From an uncultured Bacteroidales bacterium (lineage in GTDB: Bacteria; Bacteroidota; Bacteroidia; Bacteroidales; SZUA-534), in NCBI GenBank assembly GCA_902790595.1, contig CADASL010000010.1:1-64000 (forward strand): a stretch of DNA of 64,000 nt, written 5' to 3'. The translations under genes were made by a program, and so were the position numbers. This document shows, in pieces, positions 24,834 through 33,815 of the stretch; the first letter of the stretch is position 1, and every line of letters begins with the position of its first letter. The notes beneath the pieces were generated by a model. That model saw only the letters and a program-made list of their open reading frames with translations. It was not told the DNA's origin and ran no database searches.

Positions 24834-25868
24834 ATGAAACTACTGTTTTCGTCTTTCGCCGTTGCGGCTATTGCTTTGTCGGCGTGCCAGCCTGTAGGCA
24901 CGCGCAACGATGGTGTGCACGGCGGTAATCTGCGCATCAACATCAGCGATATTCCGCACCGCGTTTTTCCGGGCTATGCCGAGAAACGCAGCGAACAAAT
25001 AATTGTCAACCAGGTATATACCGGATTAGTAAAATACAATCAGCACACGCTTCAAATTGTGCCTTCAATTGCGCGCGAGCACAAACTCTCGCCCGACGAG
25101 CTGACTTACACCTTTCTGCTCGACACCCGCGCCCGTTTCCAAAACGACCGCTGTTTTGAGAATGGTGAGGGGCGGCAGATTGTGGCTTCCGACGTTAAAT
25201 ACTCCATCGAACGCATTTGCCGCAACAAGCTGATAGAGGGGATCGGGCTCTCGCGGCAGGTGCTGAACATTGCTGGTGCCGATGAGTTTCTGCCCGAGGC
25301 AAAAGACAACGATTCGGTGCATATTTCAGGCATTGTGGCGGAGAACGACAGCGTGCTGATTATCAATCTGAAAGAACCCGACAAGCTTTTCCTGCATTAC
25401 TTGGCCGGAACCAACGCGCTTGTGTTCGCCCCCGAGGCTTTCAACGCCTACGGCATCAACGGCACGGTTGGTTCGGGAGCGTTCAGGTTCAAGTACCCCA
25501 AGTCGGTTGGCAACCCCTACATTCTCACCTACAACCCCAACTATTGGGTCACTTCTGCCGACGGCCGGCTGCCTTACATCGACTCGCTCACCATCACTTT
25601 CATAACCTCAACACAGAAAGAGCTTTATATGTTCGGTGCCGGAATGGTGGATATAATTTTTGATTTGCCCACCAAGTATCTGCCTGATTTTCTGGAGTCT
25701 AACATTGATGGTTTCCAGTCGGACCCGCCGCGTTTTATAATGACCAACACCACAAAACCGAACAACGAGAAACGGTTCAATCTTTACTCAGCGAGGGTTA
25801 AAGAGTTGTATTTCAATTCGCTAACCTATTTCGATTTCTCGACGGTGCGGCTTGGCGGAGATAATTAG
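24834..25868 (+). CDS. Peptide/nickel-type ABC transporter substrate-binding lipoprotein, C-terminally short
   Basis: The 344-residue protein has a lipoprotein signal (IALSAC, lipidated Cys about residue 19). The beginning of an SBP_bac_5 domain follows: NQVYTGLVKYNQHTLQIVPSIAREHKL, then SDVKYSIERIC and GSGAFRF. These domains bind oligopeptides or similar solutes. Usual family members exceed 500 residues. Here the chain stops after PPRFIMTNTTKP with an unfamiliar 25-residue tail, and the opposite-strand gene begins at once, so most of the second lobe is missing. It may be a decayed or specialised protein. I start at ATG 24834; the upstream 38 in-frame residues are not signal-like. No permease genes are adjacent. 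Confidence 0.8.
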   Translation: MKLLFSSFAVAAIALSACQPVGTRNDGVHGGNLRINISDIPHRVFPGYAEKRSEQIIVNQVYTGLVKYNQHTLQIVPSIAREHKLSPDELTYTFLLDTRARFQNDRCFENGEGRQIVASDVKYSIERICRNKLIEGIGLSRQVLNIAGADEFLPEAKDNDSVHISGIVAENDSVLIINLKEPDKLFLHYLAGTNALVFAPEAFNAYGINGTVGSGAFRFKYPKSVGNPYILTYNPNYWVTSADGRLPYIDSLTITFITSTQKELYMFGAGMVDIIFDLPTKYLPDFLESNIDGFQSDPPRFIMTNTTKPNNEKRFNLYSARVKELYFNSLTYFDFSTVRLGGDN

Positions 25869-26779
25869 TTGGCCGTTTGCTCCCTATTTTCATCCTCGCC
25901 GCCAAACAGGTTGAGGAACCGTTTTGGCGTGTGGCTCTCAAACTGCAAAACCTTGCCCGTGGCCGGATGGCGGAATGTTAGCGCCCAGGCGTGCAGGCCG
26001 AGCCGGCTGAGCGGGTTGTGAGCGGCGCCGTAGCGAAGGTCGCCCACAATGGTGTGACCAATGTCGTGCAGCTGAACCCGAATCTGGTGTTTGCAGTTGG
26101 TTTCCACCTTCACGCGCAACATTGAGAAATGATTGTTGCTTTTCATCAGATTTACGTGAGTAACAGCCAGTTGTCCTTGGTCGGGGTTTTGGCTTGAGCA
26201 CATTTTCTGCGTTTTTTTGTCGAGCCAGAGGTACGATTTCAGCACACCGTTTTCTTTTTCAAGAACGCCCTCAACTATAGCAAGATAGGTGTAATCGGTC
26301 ATACTCAGGCTCTGTTGCAGGCGCTCTTTGGCCAAACGTGTTTTGGCGAAAACCACAAGCCCCGATGTCTCGCGGTCGAGGCTGCTGGCCATATAGACGC
26401 TGTTAACCGGGCTCTGGCGCCTTACGTAGCGCAACAGTGTGGCGGCCACGGTGTTGGGGTCTTTTGTGGCCGACGAGCACAACATTCCGGCGTGCTTATC
26501 GACAACTATAATGTGCTCATCCTCAAACACTATGGTCATTCCCGAAAAGGTCATTTCGGCCGGAGCCTTGTATTTCAGAATCTGCACTGTGTCGCCCGGC
26601 TGCAGCTGGTGGTTGTAGAATCCCACAACCTGCCCGTTGACAAGCACTTGGCGGTGGTTGAGCAGTGTTTTGATGTTGTTGCGGTTTTTGCCCGGCAAAC
26701 TGGTCAGCAGAAACTCCATCAGCTGGCCGCCGGCTTTGGCCACCATTGGCGGCACCTCTTTCACGCGTGGTTTGTGCAT
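25865..26779 (-). CDS. RluA/RluD-family pseudouridine synthase
   Basis: The 304-residue protein has an N-terminal S4 RNA-binding domain (about 15-85, RNNIKTLLNHRQVLVNGQVVGFYNHQLQPGD) and the RluA catalytic domain. The active-site aspartate is in ASSLDRETSGLVVFAKT (about residue 137), a variant of the HRLDxxTSG motif with Ser in place of His-Arg. Further family signs are LKSYLWLDKKTQKM and the closing LHAWALTFRHPATGK. It modifies uridines in ribosomal RNA or tRNA; the target cannot be read. Its stop overlaps the stop of the convergent lipoprotein gene by a few bases. Confidence 0.92.
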   Translation of the reverse strand: MHKPRVKEVPPMVAKAGGQLMEFLLTSLPGKNRNNIKTLLNHRQVLVNGQVVGFYNHQLQPGDTVQILKYKAPAEMTFSGMTIVFEDEHIIVVDKHAGMLCSSATKDPNTVAATLLRYVRRQSPVNSVYMASSLDRETSGLVVFAKTRLAKERLQQSLSMTDYTYLAIVEGVLEKENGVLKSYLWLDKKTQKMCSSQNPDQGQLAVTHVNLMKSNNHFSMLRVKVETNCKHQIRVQLHDIGHTIVGDLRYGAAHNPLSRLGLHAWALTFRHPATGKVLQFESHTPKRFLNLFGGEDENREQTAN

Positions 26780-26802
26780 ATTCTGGTGTTTTCGGTATTC
26801 AC

Positions 26803-26832
26803 AAAAAAAAGGAAGCCCACAGCGGGCCTCCT
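26803..26832 (-). terminator. Intrinsic terminator after queA
   Basis: On the minus strand, ggaggccc and gggcttcc form a stem, followed by eight T residues. It lies just beyond the queA stop and before the pseudouridine synthase gene. Confidence 0.85.
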
Positions 26833-26854
26833 TGTCGGTTTATTGGTTTGATAA

Positions 26855-27904
26855 TCAAAGAATCAGCATTGCATCGCCGTAAGCGCCGAACTTGTAGCCC
26901 TCTTTCAGAGCCACGCGGTACGACTCCATCAGCAAATCGTAGCCGGCGTATGCGGCAACCATCATCATCAGCGTTGATTGCGGCAGATGGAAGTTCGAGA
27001 CCATCGAGCTTGCCACGCTGAACTCGTAGGGCGGGAAGATGAATTTGTTGGTCCATCCGTCGAACGGTTTCAGGTAGCCGTAGGTTGACACCGAACTTTC
27101 GAGCGTGCGCATTACGGTGGTGCCGATGGCGCAAACCTGATGGCGGCCGTCTTTGGCCTTGTTCACAATGTTGGCGGCTTCCTCCGGGATGATAATCTGC
27201 TCTGAGTCCATTTTGTGCTTTGTCAGGTCCTCAACATCCACCGAGCGGAAGTTGCCCAGTCCCACGTGGAGTGTGATTTCGGCAAAGTTGATGCCCTTGA
27301 TTTCGCAGCGTTTGAGCAGCTCGCGGCTGAAGTGCATTCCGGCTGTCGGAGCGGCCACGGCGCCCTCGTGTTTGGCGAAAATGGTCTGATAGCGCTCGGC
27401 GTCTTCTTCAACCACATCGCGCTTGATGTATCGCGGAAGCGGCGTCTCGCCAAGGCTGTAAAGTGTTTTTTTGAACTCGTCGTGTGAGCCGTCGAACAGG
27501 AAGCGGAGAGTGCGTCCGCGCGACGTGGTGTTGTCGATAACCTCGGCCACCAGCGAGTCGTCCTCGCCAAAGTAGAGTTTGTTGCCGATGCGGATTTTGC
27601 GGGCCGGGTCAACCAGCACGTCCCACAGGCGCTGGTCGGGGTTCAGCTCGCGGAGCAGAAAGACCTCGATTTTGGCGCCGGTTTTCTCCTTGTTGCCGTA
27701 CAAACGTGCGGGGAACACCTTGGTGTTGTTGAAAACGAACACATCCTGGTCGTCGAAATAGTTGATAATCTCCTTGAAGATGCGGTGTTCAAACTGCCCT
27801 GTTTTGCGGTTGACAACCAGCAGGCGTGCCTCGTCACGGTTTTCCGACGGGTAAAGCGCGATGCTTTCCTCTGGCAAATCGTAATTAAATTGCGAAAGTT
27901 TCAT
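26855..27904 (-). CDS. queA: S-adenosylmethionine:tRNA ribosyltransferase-isomerase
   Basis: The enzyme transfers and isomerises the ribosyl part of SAM onto 7-aminomethyl-7-deazaguanine in tRNA, giving epoxyqueuosine. The 349-residue protein begins with the family start [28 protein letters not shown]. It contains [23 protein letters not shown] and [19 protein letters not shown]. It lies downstream of truB (56 bases apart) in a ftsX-DUF3098-truB-queA group typical of Bacteroidota. A terminator follows its stop. Confidence 0.97.
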   Translation of the reverse strand: MKLSQFNYDLPEESIALYPSENRDEARLLVVNRKTGQFEHRIFKEIINYFDDQDVFVFNNTKVFPARLYGNKEKTGAKIEVFLLRELNPDQRLWDVLVDPARKIRIGNKLYFGEDDSLVAEVIDNTTSRGRTLRFLFDGSHDEFKKTLYSLGETPLPRYIKRDVVEEDAERYQTIFAKHEGAVAAPTAGMHFSRELLKRCEIKGINFAEITLHVGLGNFRSVDVEDLTKHKMDSEQIIIPEEAANIVNKAKDGRHQVCAIGTTVMRTLESSVSTYGYLKPFDGWTNKFIFPPYEFSVASSMVSNFHLPQSTLMMMVAAYAGYDLLMESYRVALKEGYKFGAYGDAMLIL

Positions 27905-27960
27905 TACTAAATTTTTACTGTTTTATAAGCATTTGCGCGTGGCGCGATGCTTAAAAGGTA

Positions 27961-28710
27961 TTATAATAACAAATTGTTTACGTTGTTTTTTGCAACGGGT
28001 TGCAAGTTTCTGATAATTTTTTCGAAATCCGATATTTCAATGGCGTCGCTGACGCTGAAATTGCCGCTGGCGGTGCGCCTGAGGTCGTGCAGATAGGCGC
28101 CCGAGCCAAGCCGCTCGCCAAAATCGCGGGCCAAGGCGCGGATGTATGTTCCCTTGCTGCATTTTATGTTCACGGTCACCATTGGCAAATCGCACTCAAT
28201 CAGTTCGATGCGCTCGATGTTGATTCGGGCCGGTTTCAGCTCAACCTCTCTGCCCTTGCGGGCGGCCACGTAGGCGCGCTGGCCTCCAATCTGCTTTGCC
28301 GAAAAGAGCGGCGGCACCTGGTCCTGCTCGCCCACAAAGGTTCGCAGCACTTCCTCAACGCGCTCACGGGTGATGCCCTCGGTGCTGAAGGTGCGGTCGA
28401 TTTCGGTCTCGCGGTCGTACGACGGAGTGGTGGCGCCCAGCATAAACGTGCCGATGTACTCTTTGTCGTGAGCCTGAATCTCCTCAATCCGTTTGGTGAA
28501 CTTGCCGGTGCACACAATGAGCAGGCCGGTGGCCAGCGGGTCGAGCGTTCCGGCGTGACCGACTTTGATTTTTTTCAGACCAAACTGGTTTTTAAGCAGA
28601 TAGCGCACCTTGTTCACCACATCGAACGAAGTCCACTTGAGCGGTTTGTCAATCAATATGATTTGTCCCTCCTCAAAATCATATTGCTCTTTTCCGGGAG
28701 TGAAAATCAT
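27961..28710 (-). CDS. truB: tRNA pseudouridine-55 synthase
   Basis: TruB makes the universal pseudouridine in the T loop of tRNA. The 249-residue protein has the catalytic aspartate in VGHAGTLDPLATGLLIVCTGK (about residue 58), the KWTSFDVVNKVRYLL start and the IKCSKGTYIRALARDFGE segment. The C-terminal PUA-like part is short. It is 12 bases downstream of DUF3098 and is followed by queA. In many Bacteroidota an undecaprenyl-diphosphatase gene sits between DUF3098 and truB; here it is absent. Confidence 0.96.
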   Translation of the reverse strand: MIFTPGKEQYDFEEGQIILIDKPLKWTSFDVVNKVRYLLKNQFGLKKIKVGHAGTLDPLATGLLIVCTGKFTKRIEEIQAHDKEYIGTFMLGATTPSYDRETEIDRTFSTEGITRERVEEVLRTFVGEQDQVPPLFSAKQIGGQRAYVAARKGREVELKPARINIERIELIECDLPMVTVNIKCSKGTYIRALARDFGERLGSGAYLHDLRRTASGNFSVSDAIEISDFEKIIRNLQPVAKNNVNNLLL

Positions 28711-28722
28711 TGCAATCGGTTA

Positions 28723-28968
28723 TCAGTCATCGGTTTTTGGTTTACGCATAATGGCGTAGATTTCGAACAGGAATCCGGCCAGCACCACCACCGGGGCAAT
28801 CACAATCCGGCGGACGTTGAACATTGTCTCATTGAACACTTTCGGGTCGTCGGAGCGGCCGCCGGCCATCAGAATGAAGCCGAAAACCAAGATGGCGATT
28901 CCAATCCAAATGAGTTTGTAGTTGCTGGGGTGAATGGCAAAACCTGTTTTTTTTGTCTCGTTATCCAT
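28723..28968 (-). CDS. DUF3098-type small membrane protein
   Basis: The 81-residue protein has two membrane helices: about 17-37 (YKLIWIGIAILVFGFILMAGG) and about 54-72 (IVIAPVVVLAGFLFEIYAI). The loop between contains FNETMFNVRRI. This pattern and the position between ftsX and truB identify the DUF3098 family of Bacteroidota. Its function is unknown; conserved linkage with ftsX hints at cell-envelope or division work. Confidence 0.9.
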   Translation of the reverse strand: MDNETKKTGFAIHPSNYKLIWIGIAILVFGFILMAGGRSDDPKVFNETMFNVRRIVIAPVVVLAGFLFEIYAIMRKPKTDD

Positions 28969-28980
28969 AAGTGTTTGATT

Positions 28981-29859
28981 TTATGCATATAAGTCATTGC
29001 CTTTCATTCGCAGGTAGCGGTTGATGGCAAAAAAGTTCGAAATCCAGACAATGAAGAATCCGATTGCCATTATTCCGGCAAAAAGGATTGCGATTGTGTC
29101 GAGTTCGTACATTATCGACAGCTCGGGTAAATGCTTGTCGGTCAGATAAATTGTACCGCCAAGCAGCACAAATGTTATGAGTATGCTGATGAGCGCGTGC
29201 TCAAGGCTCTTGATGATGAAAGGCGCCCGCACAAACTGCCGGGTGGCCCCCACAAGCTCCATTGTTTTAATCAGGAAGCGGCGCGCGTAAACCGACAGCC
29301 GTATGGTGTTGTTTATCAGCGAAAGCGATATGATGAAAAGCAGTCCGCAGAAGATGAGCAGCACCATACTTATTTTCTTAATGTTCTGATTGACAGCCTC
29401 AATGAGCGATTTCTGGTATGCCACCTCTTTTACCTGCGAGTATTTGACAAGCTTTCGCTCGATTTTGGCGATGCTGTCGGCGTTGGCGTACTCGGCTTTC
29501 AGCTTGACCTCGATTGACGGCAGCAAAGGATTATAGCCCAAGAAGTTGACAAAATCCTCGCCCAGCTCGTCCTTCAGCTCCTGCGCGGCCTGCTCTTTTG
29601 AGACAAACTCGGTTGAGCGCACAAAACTCGATGCGTCGAGGCTTTTCTGGAGCTTAATCATATCAACCTCTTTGAGGTCGTTGTTCAAAAACACCGTCAC
29701 TCCGATGTTCTCTTTAACGTGGCGCGATATTTTGTGGGCGTTCAGAATCAGCAACCCGACAAGACCTATCACAAACAAAACCAGCGAGATACTAATAATG
29801 GTTGTAAGGTATGAACTGCGCAGTTGCCGCGACGTGACGCGAGTTTCTTTTTTGCTCAT
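28981..29859 (-). CDS. ftsX: Cell division protein FtsX
   Basis: FtsX is the permease partner of the ATPase FtsE; together they control peptidoglycan hydrolases at the division site. The 292-residue protein has the expected topology: N-terminal TM (about 21-43, IISISLVLFVIGLVGLLIL), an extracytoplasmic domain (about 45-165, VTVFLNNDLKEVDMIKLQKSL), then three C-terminal TMs. I use ATG 29859 (MSKKETRV), which sits just behind a good promoter; ATG 29868 is possible. ftsE is not adjacent, which is frequent in this phylum. Confidence 0.94.
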   Translation of the reverse strand: MSKKETRVTSRQLRSSYLTTIISISLVLFVIGLVGLLILNAHKISRHVKENIGVTVFLNNDLKEVDMIKLQKSLDASSFVRSTEFVSKEQAAQELKDELGEDFVNFLGYNPLLPSIEVKLKAEYANADSIAKIERKLVKYSQVKEVAYQKSLIEAVNQNIKKISMVLLIFCGLLFIISLSLINNTIRLSVYARRFLIKTMELVGATRQFVRAPFIIKSLEHALISILITFVLLGGTIYLTDKHLPELSIMYELDTIAILFAGIMAIGFFIVWISNFFAINRYLRMKGNDLYA

Positions 29860-29879
29860 TTTCAACAATTATTGTGTGG

Positions 29880-29910
29880 CAAATATAGGTGAGTTCCGCA
29901 AAAATGCCAA
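29880..29910 (-). promoter_or_regulatory. Promoter of the ftsX operon
   Basis: On the minus strand, TTG (29908-29910) and TATATTTG (29880-29887) are separated by 20 bases, a full match to the Bacteroidota -33/-7 consensus. The -7 box ends 20 bases before the start codon. Confidence 0.7.
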
Positions 29911-30052
29911 CAAAATTTATCGCGGCGGCGAAACACAAAAAAGCGGGCCGCCCGGAGCCCAAAGGCCAAGAGCGAAAAAAATGCTTATAAAACGGCCGAA
30001 TCCTTAAATATATTCGAGAACTTGCCTAATTTTACCAAACAAATATGACGAT

Positions 30053-30655
30053 ATGACTGACAGGTTTTTCTACTGCGTTTCGATAGTTCTGCACCCCATT
30101 TTTCTGACCACCTTAGGGATGATTTTCATCATTAGTCTGATGATGCCCGGAGCGTTACCCACGCAGTTGATGCTGCTAGGTTTCAGTGCCGGCTACACCA
30201 TTCTTTTGCCGCTGATTTTCATTGCGTTTGCACGGATGATTGGTTATGTGAGCAGCTTTCAGATGCGTGAGCGCCGCGAGCGTGTTTTTGCGCTGACGGT
30301 GGCCGCGGTGTGCGCCTTTGCTTTCGGGCATATTCTGAACAACTGGCACGCCCCGGCCGTTATGAACGCCTACGTTCTGGGCTCGGCTTTGATGCTCACT
30401 TTAGCAGCCTTGATGTCGCTTTTCACGCGAATAAGCCTGCACGCCATTGGCTGGGGAGGACTGACGGCGCTGGTTTCGTACCTGTCATATCTGCATCCGG
30501 GCCTGTCGGGGTTGCTGGCGGCCACGGTGCTGCTGTCGGGACTGGCGGCCACCGCGCGGCTCAAACTCAACCAGCACTCCCCGTGGCAAATCTACGTCGG
30601 ATTCGCCCTCGGATTCATCGTTATATGGATAACATTCATAATTAGTTCTTTATGA
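30053..30655 (+). CDS. Integral membrane protein resembling a degenerate PAP2 phosphatase
   Basis: The 200-residue protein is almost entirely hydrophobic, with about six membrane helices. The last loop reads LKLNQHSPWQIYVGFALGF, like the C-terminal PAP2 motif (a His followed after three residues by Asp). Here the Asp position is Gln, and the earlier phosphatase motifs are not evident. It may be a non-catalytic relative or simply an unnamed membrane family. Its stop overlaps the rnr start (ATGA), so the two genes are translationally coupled. Confidence 0.75.
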   Translation: MTDRFFYCVSIVLHPIFLTTLGMIFIISLMMPGALPTQLMLLGFSAGYTILLPLIFIAFARMIGYVSSFQMRERRERVFALTVAAVCAFAFGHILNNWHAPAVMNAYVLGSALMLTLAALMSLFTRISLHAIGWGGLTALVSYLSYLHPGLSGLLAATVLLSGLAATARLKLNQHSPWQIYVGFALGFIVIWITFIISSL

Positions 30656-32826
30656 CAAGAAAACCACAACCCGCTAAAAAAGCTCGCACCAAAAAGGCTG
30701 CCGGCGATACCAAAAAATCACTCACCGGCCGCGCACTGTCAACGCTCCGTCAGCATCCAGGCAAACTGCTCAACTACAAGCAGTTGTCGAAGTTGATGGG
30801 AATCACCGACGACGAAACCCGCAAGCTGCTCAACAGCTGCCTGAACGAGCTTTCGGCCGCGGGCGAGATTGAGGAGCCCACGCGCGGAAAATTCCGTATG
30901 CAGGGTAAAGAGGAGCTTGTTACCGGCACCATCGACATAACAAACAACGGCGCCGCCTTTGTGGTTGTTGAAGGCCAGGACGAAGATATTTATGTGGGCC
31001 CCAACAAGTTGCGCCACGCGCTGAACGGCGATATTGTGACGGTTCGCATCACATCGGGCGGCGGAGGCAGACACACCGAGGGCGAGGTTGTTGAGATTGT
31101 GAAACGCCGCCGCGAGCAGTTTGTGGGCATTGTCGAGATTTCGAAACACTACGCGTTCCTGGTTCCCGACAAGACTCAAATGCCGTACGAGATATTTATT
31201 CCGCTCGACAAACTTAATAACGCCGAGCGCGGTCAAAAGGCCGTAGCGCGCATTGTTGAGTGGACCGAAAAACAGAAGAACCCGATTGGCGAGATTATTG
31301 AGGTTTTGGGCAACGTGGGCGAGAACAACACCGAGATGCACGCCATTCTGGCCGAATACGGGTTGCCCTACCGCTTCCCGAAGCGTGTTGAGGATGCCGC
31401 CGCCGAGGTTGACGAGACCATTTCGGAGCAGGAGATTGCCGCCCGGCGCGATTTCCGTCAGGTGACAACCTTTACCATCGACCCAGCCGACGCCAAAGAT
31501 TTTGATGACGCCATATCGTTCCGCCGGATTTCTGACGACCGCTTCGAGGTGGGCGTCCACATTGCCGACGTCACCTTCTATGTGCGCCCCAACACGGCGC
31601 TCGAAAAAGAGGCCTACCAGCGCGCCACATCGGTCTATTTGGTTGACCGCACGGTGCCGATGCTGCCCGAAAAGCTGTCGAACAAGGTCTGCTCACTGCG
31701 CCCCAACGAGGAGAAACTGTGCTTCTCGGCCGTTTTTGAGCTCGATGCCGACGCCAACGTGCTCAAAGAGTGGTTCGGCCGCACGGTCATCTGCTCCGAC
31801 CACAGGTTTGCGTACGAAGACGCGCAGCAGGTGATTGAGACCAAGGAAGGCCCGCTTGCCGAAGAGATTCTGACACTCAACGACTTGGCACAGAAAATGC
31901 GCAAAAAACGGTTTGCCGCCGGTGCAATTTCGTTCGAGAGGAGCGAGGTGAAATTCAAACTGGACGAGGAGGCGCGCCCAATCGGCGTCTATCTGAAGGA
32001 GCAGAAAGAGGCCAACCAGCTCATTGAGGAGTTTATGCTTCTGGCAAACCGCAAGGTGGCCGAGTTTGTGGGCAAACCCGCCGAGGGCAAGGCCAGGCGC
32101 ACGTTTGTCTATCGAATCCACGGCGAGCCGAATCAGGAGAAACTGACGGCTTTCGCGCAGTTCATCAAGCGGTTTGGCTATCAGCTTCAGACAAAAACGA
32201 AAAAGAAAATCGCAAGTTCCATCAATAATCTGCTCACCGACGTGAACGGAAAAGCCGAGCAGACGGTGGTTGAGACGCTGGCCATCCGCACAATGGCGCG
32301 CGCCGAATATTCAACCAAGAACATTGGCCACTATGGCCTGGCGTTCGACTACTACACGCATTTCACGTCGCCCATCCGGCGCTACCCCGATATGATGGTG
32401 CACCGCCTTCTGGCGCACTATCTGGAGAACGGCAAAAGTGTTGACGCCGACGCTTACGAGGCAATGTGCAAGCACTCGTCGGAGATGGAGCAGCTGGCCA
32501 CCAGCGCCGAGCGCGCGTCGATTAAATACAAGCAGGTTGAGTTTATGAAAGACAACGTGGGCAAGATTTTCGACGGCGTGGTTTCGGGTGTCACTCAATG
32601 GGGCATCTATGTTGAGCTCGACGGAAGTATGTGCGAGGGAATGGTCTCAATCCGCACCCTCACCGACGACCATTACGAGTATGACGAGGCCGAGTTTGCA
32701 GTCATCGGGCGCCGCACCCACCGCCGCTACACAATGGGCGACAAGGTTTCGGTTCGCGTTGTGGCCGCCAATATGGAGAAGAAGCAGCTTGATTTTGAGA
32801 TGGTGCGGATGGAAGTGCCGTTTTAA
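30652..32826 (+). CDS. rnr: Ribonuclease R
   Basis: RNase R is a processive 3'-5' exoribonuclease that degrades structured RNA. The 724-residue protein has an N-terminal lysine-rich tail and helix-turn-helix-like segment, two cold-shock domains (about 85-230), and the RNB catalytic domain. The RNB domain has the metal-binding aspartates in TIDPADAKDFDDAIS (about 276-290) and ends with YTHFTSPIRRYPDMMVHRLL. A C-terminal S1 domain follows (about 640-720, FDGVVSGVTQWGIYVEL). The start codon overlaps the preceding gene. All landmarks of the family are present. Confidence 0.97.
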   Translation: MTRKPQPAKKARTKKAAGDTKKSLTGRALSTLRQHPGKLLNYKQLSKLMGITDDETRKLLNSCLNELSAAGEIEEPTRGKFRMQGKEELVTGTIDITNNGAAFVVVEGQDEDIYVGPNKLRHALNGDIVTVRITSGGGGRHTEGEVVEIVKRRREQFVGIVEISKHYAFLVPDKTQMPYEIFIPLDKLNNAERGQKAVARIVEWTEKQKNPIGEIIEVLGNVGENNTEMHAILAEYGLPYRFPKRVEDAAAEVDETISEQEIAARRDFRQVTTFTIDPADAKDFDDAISFRRISDDRFEVGVHIADVTFYVRPNTALEKEAYQRATSVYLVDRTVPMLPEKLSNKVCSLRPNEEKLCFSAVFELDADANVLKEWFGRTVICSDHRFAYEDAQQVIETKEGPLAEEILTLNDLAQKMRKKRFAAGAISFERSEVKFKLDEEARPIGVYLKEQKEANQLIEEFMLLANRKVAEFVGKPAEGKARRTFVYRIHGEPNQEKLTAFAQFIKRFGYQLQTKTKKKIASSINNLLTDVNGKAEQTVVETLAIRTMARAEYSTKNIGHYGLAFDYYTHFTSPIRRYPDMMVHRLLAHYLENGKSVDADAYEAMCKHSSEMEQLATSAERASIKYKQVEFMKDNVGKIFDGVVSGVTQWGIYVELDGSMCEGMVSIRTLTDDHYEYDEAEFAVIGRRTHRRYTMGDKVSVRVVAANMEKKQLDFEMVRMEVPF

Positions 32827-32906
32827 AGTTTGGCTGACCGAAAGGTTGTGTTTGAGCTGTTCAGCAATAATTTTGTAACATTGCGGCGCAGAAAGAGCGT
32901 ATCAGT

Positions 32907-33815
32907 ATGAAATCTAAAGATTTGATTTTAGGCCACTTGGCTTCGTTTTTCGCGTATGTGATTTTCGGCCTGAACACCATTGTATGCAAAGACATCGCCA
33001 ATTTTCACCTTCTGTCGCCGATGGAGCTTTTCTGCATCCGCTCGGTTGGTGCGGCCGCGCTGTTCTGGCTCATATCGGCGTTTATGCCTAAAGAGAAAGT
33101 GCCTCTGCGCGACTTGGGCGGCATCTTCATCGCCTCGATGCTGGGACTTTTCCTCACGCAGATTTCGTTCCTGAAAGCCATCACCATCACTACCCCGATG
33201 GACGCCACCATTGTGGCCACAATGACGCCGATTCTGACAATGTTTGTGGCCGCCATCTTCCTGAAAGAGCCCATCACGGTGAAAAAAGTCGTTGGCGTGC
33301 TTATTAGCTTTTCGGGAGTGATGTTCTTGATTTTCAATTCAGTTTACGATGCCGGAGCCGTAAGCCAGTCAACACCGGCGGGCATTGGGCTGATGTTTCT
33401 GAACGGCCTGTTCTTCGCACTCTATCTGGGCATTTTCCGCCCGCTCATTTCGCGGTACAATGTGGTGACGTTTATGAAGTGGATGTTCACCTTCTCAATG
33501 GTTGCCGCCTTGCCGTTCGGCATATCCGATATTGTTTCAACCGATTATTGCCAATTCACGTCGAAACTTGTGCTTGACCTTGGGTTCCTGGTTATTTTCG
33601 CCACATTCATCTCCTATTTCCTGATTCCTTTCGGACAGAAACGCCTGCGCCCGACACTTGTTGGAATGTACAGCTACTTGCAGCCCATCATTGCGGCCAT
33701 TGTGAGCGTCTGCGTGGGAATGGACACGCTCACCGTTGGCAAGATTCTGGCCGCCGCACTGGTCTTTGTGGGCGTTGGCGTGGTTAACCAAAGCAAGGCG
33801 AAGGCGGAAAGTTAA
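32907..33815 (+). CDS. EamA/DMT-family transporter
   Basis: The 302-residue inner-membrane protein has ten predicted helices in two EamA repeats. The first half includes LASFFAYVIFGLNTIVCKD and ITTPMDATIVATMTPILT. The second includes GLMFLNGLFFALYLGIFRPL and LVGMYSYLQPIIAAIVSVCVG. Such drug/metabolite exporters move amino acids, nucleobases or drugs; the substrate is not readable. It overlaps by four bases with the convergent dgt gene. Confidence 0.93.
   Translation: MKSKDLILGHLASFFAYVIFGLNTIVCKDIANFHLLSPMELFCIRSVGAAALFWLISAFMPKEKVPLRDLGGIFIASMLGLFLTQISFLKAITITTPMDATIVATMTPILTMFVAAIFLKEPITVKKVVGVLISFSGVMFLIFNSVYDAGAVSQSTPAGIGLMFLNGLFFALYLGIFRPLISRYNVVTFMKWMFTFSMVAALPFGISDIVSTDYCQFTSKLVLDLGFLVIFATFISYFLIPFGQKRLRPTLVGMYSYLQPIIAAIVSVCVGMDTLTVGKILAAALVFVGVGVVNQSKAKAES

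Noticed and set aside
27984..28003. ttgcaac...gttgcaa palindrome resembling the operator at 61874
   Set aside because: It lies inside the truB coding end (Leu-Gln-Pro-Val-Ala-Lys), has a two-base centre rather than three, and no promoter box is near, so it is probably coincidental.
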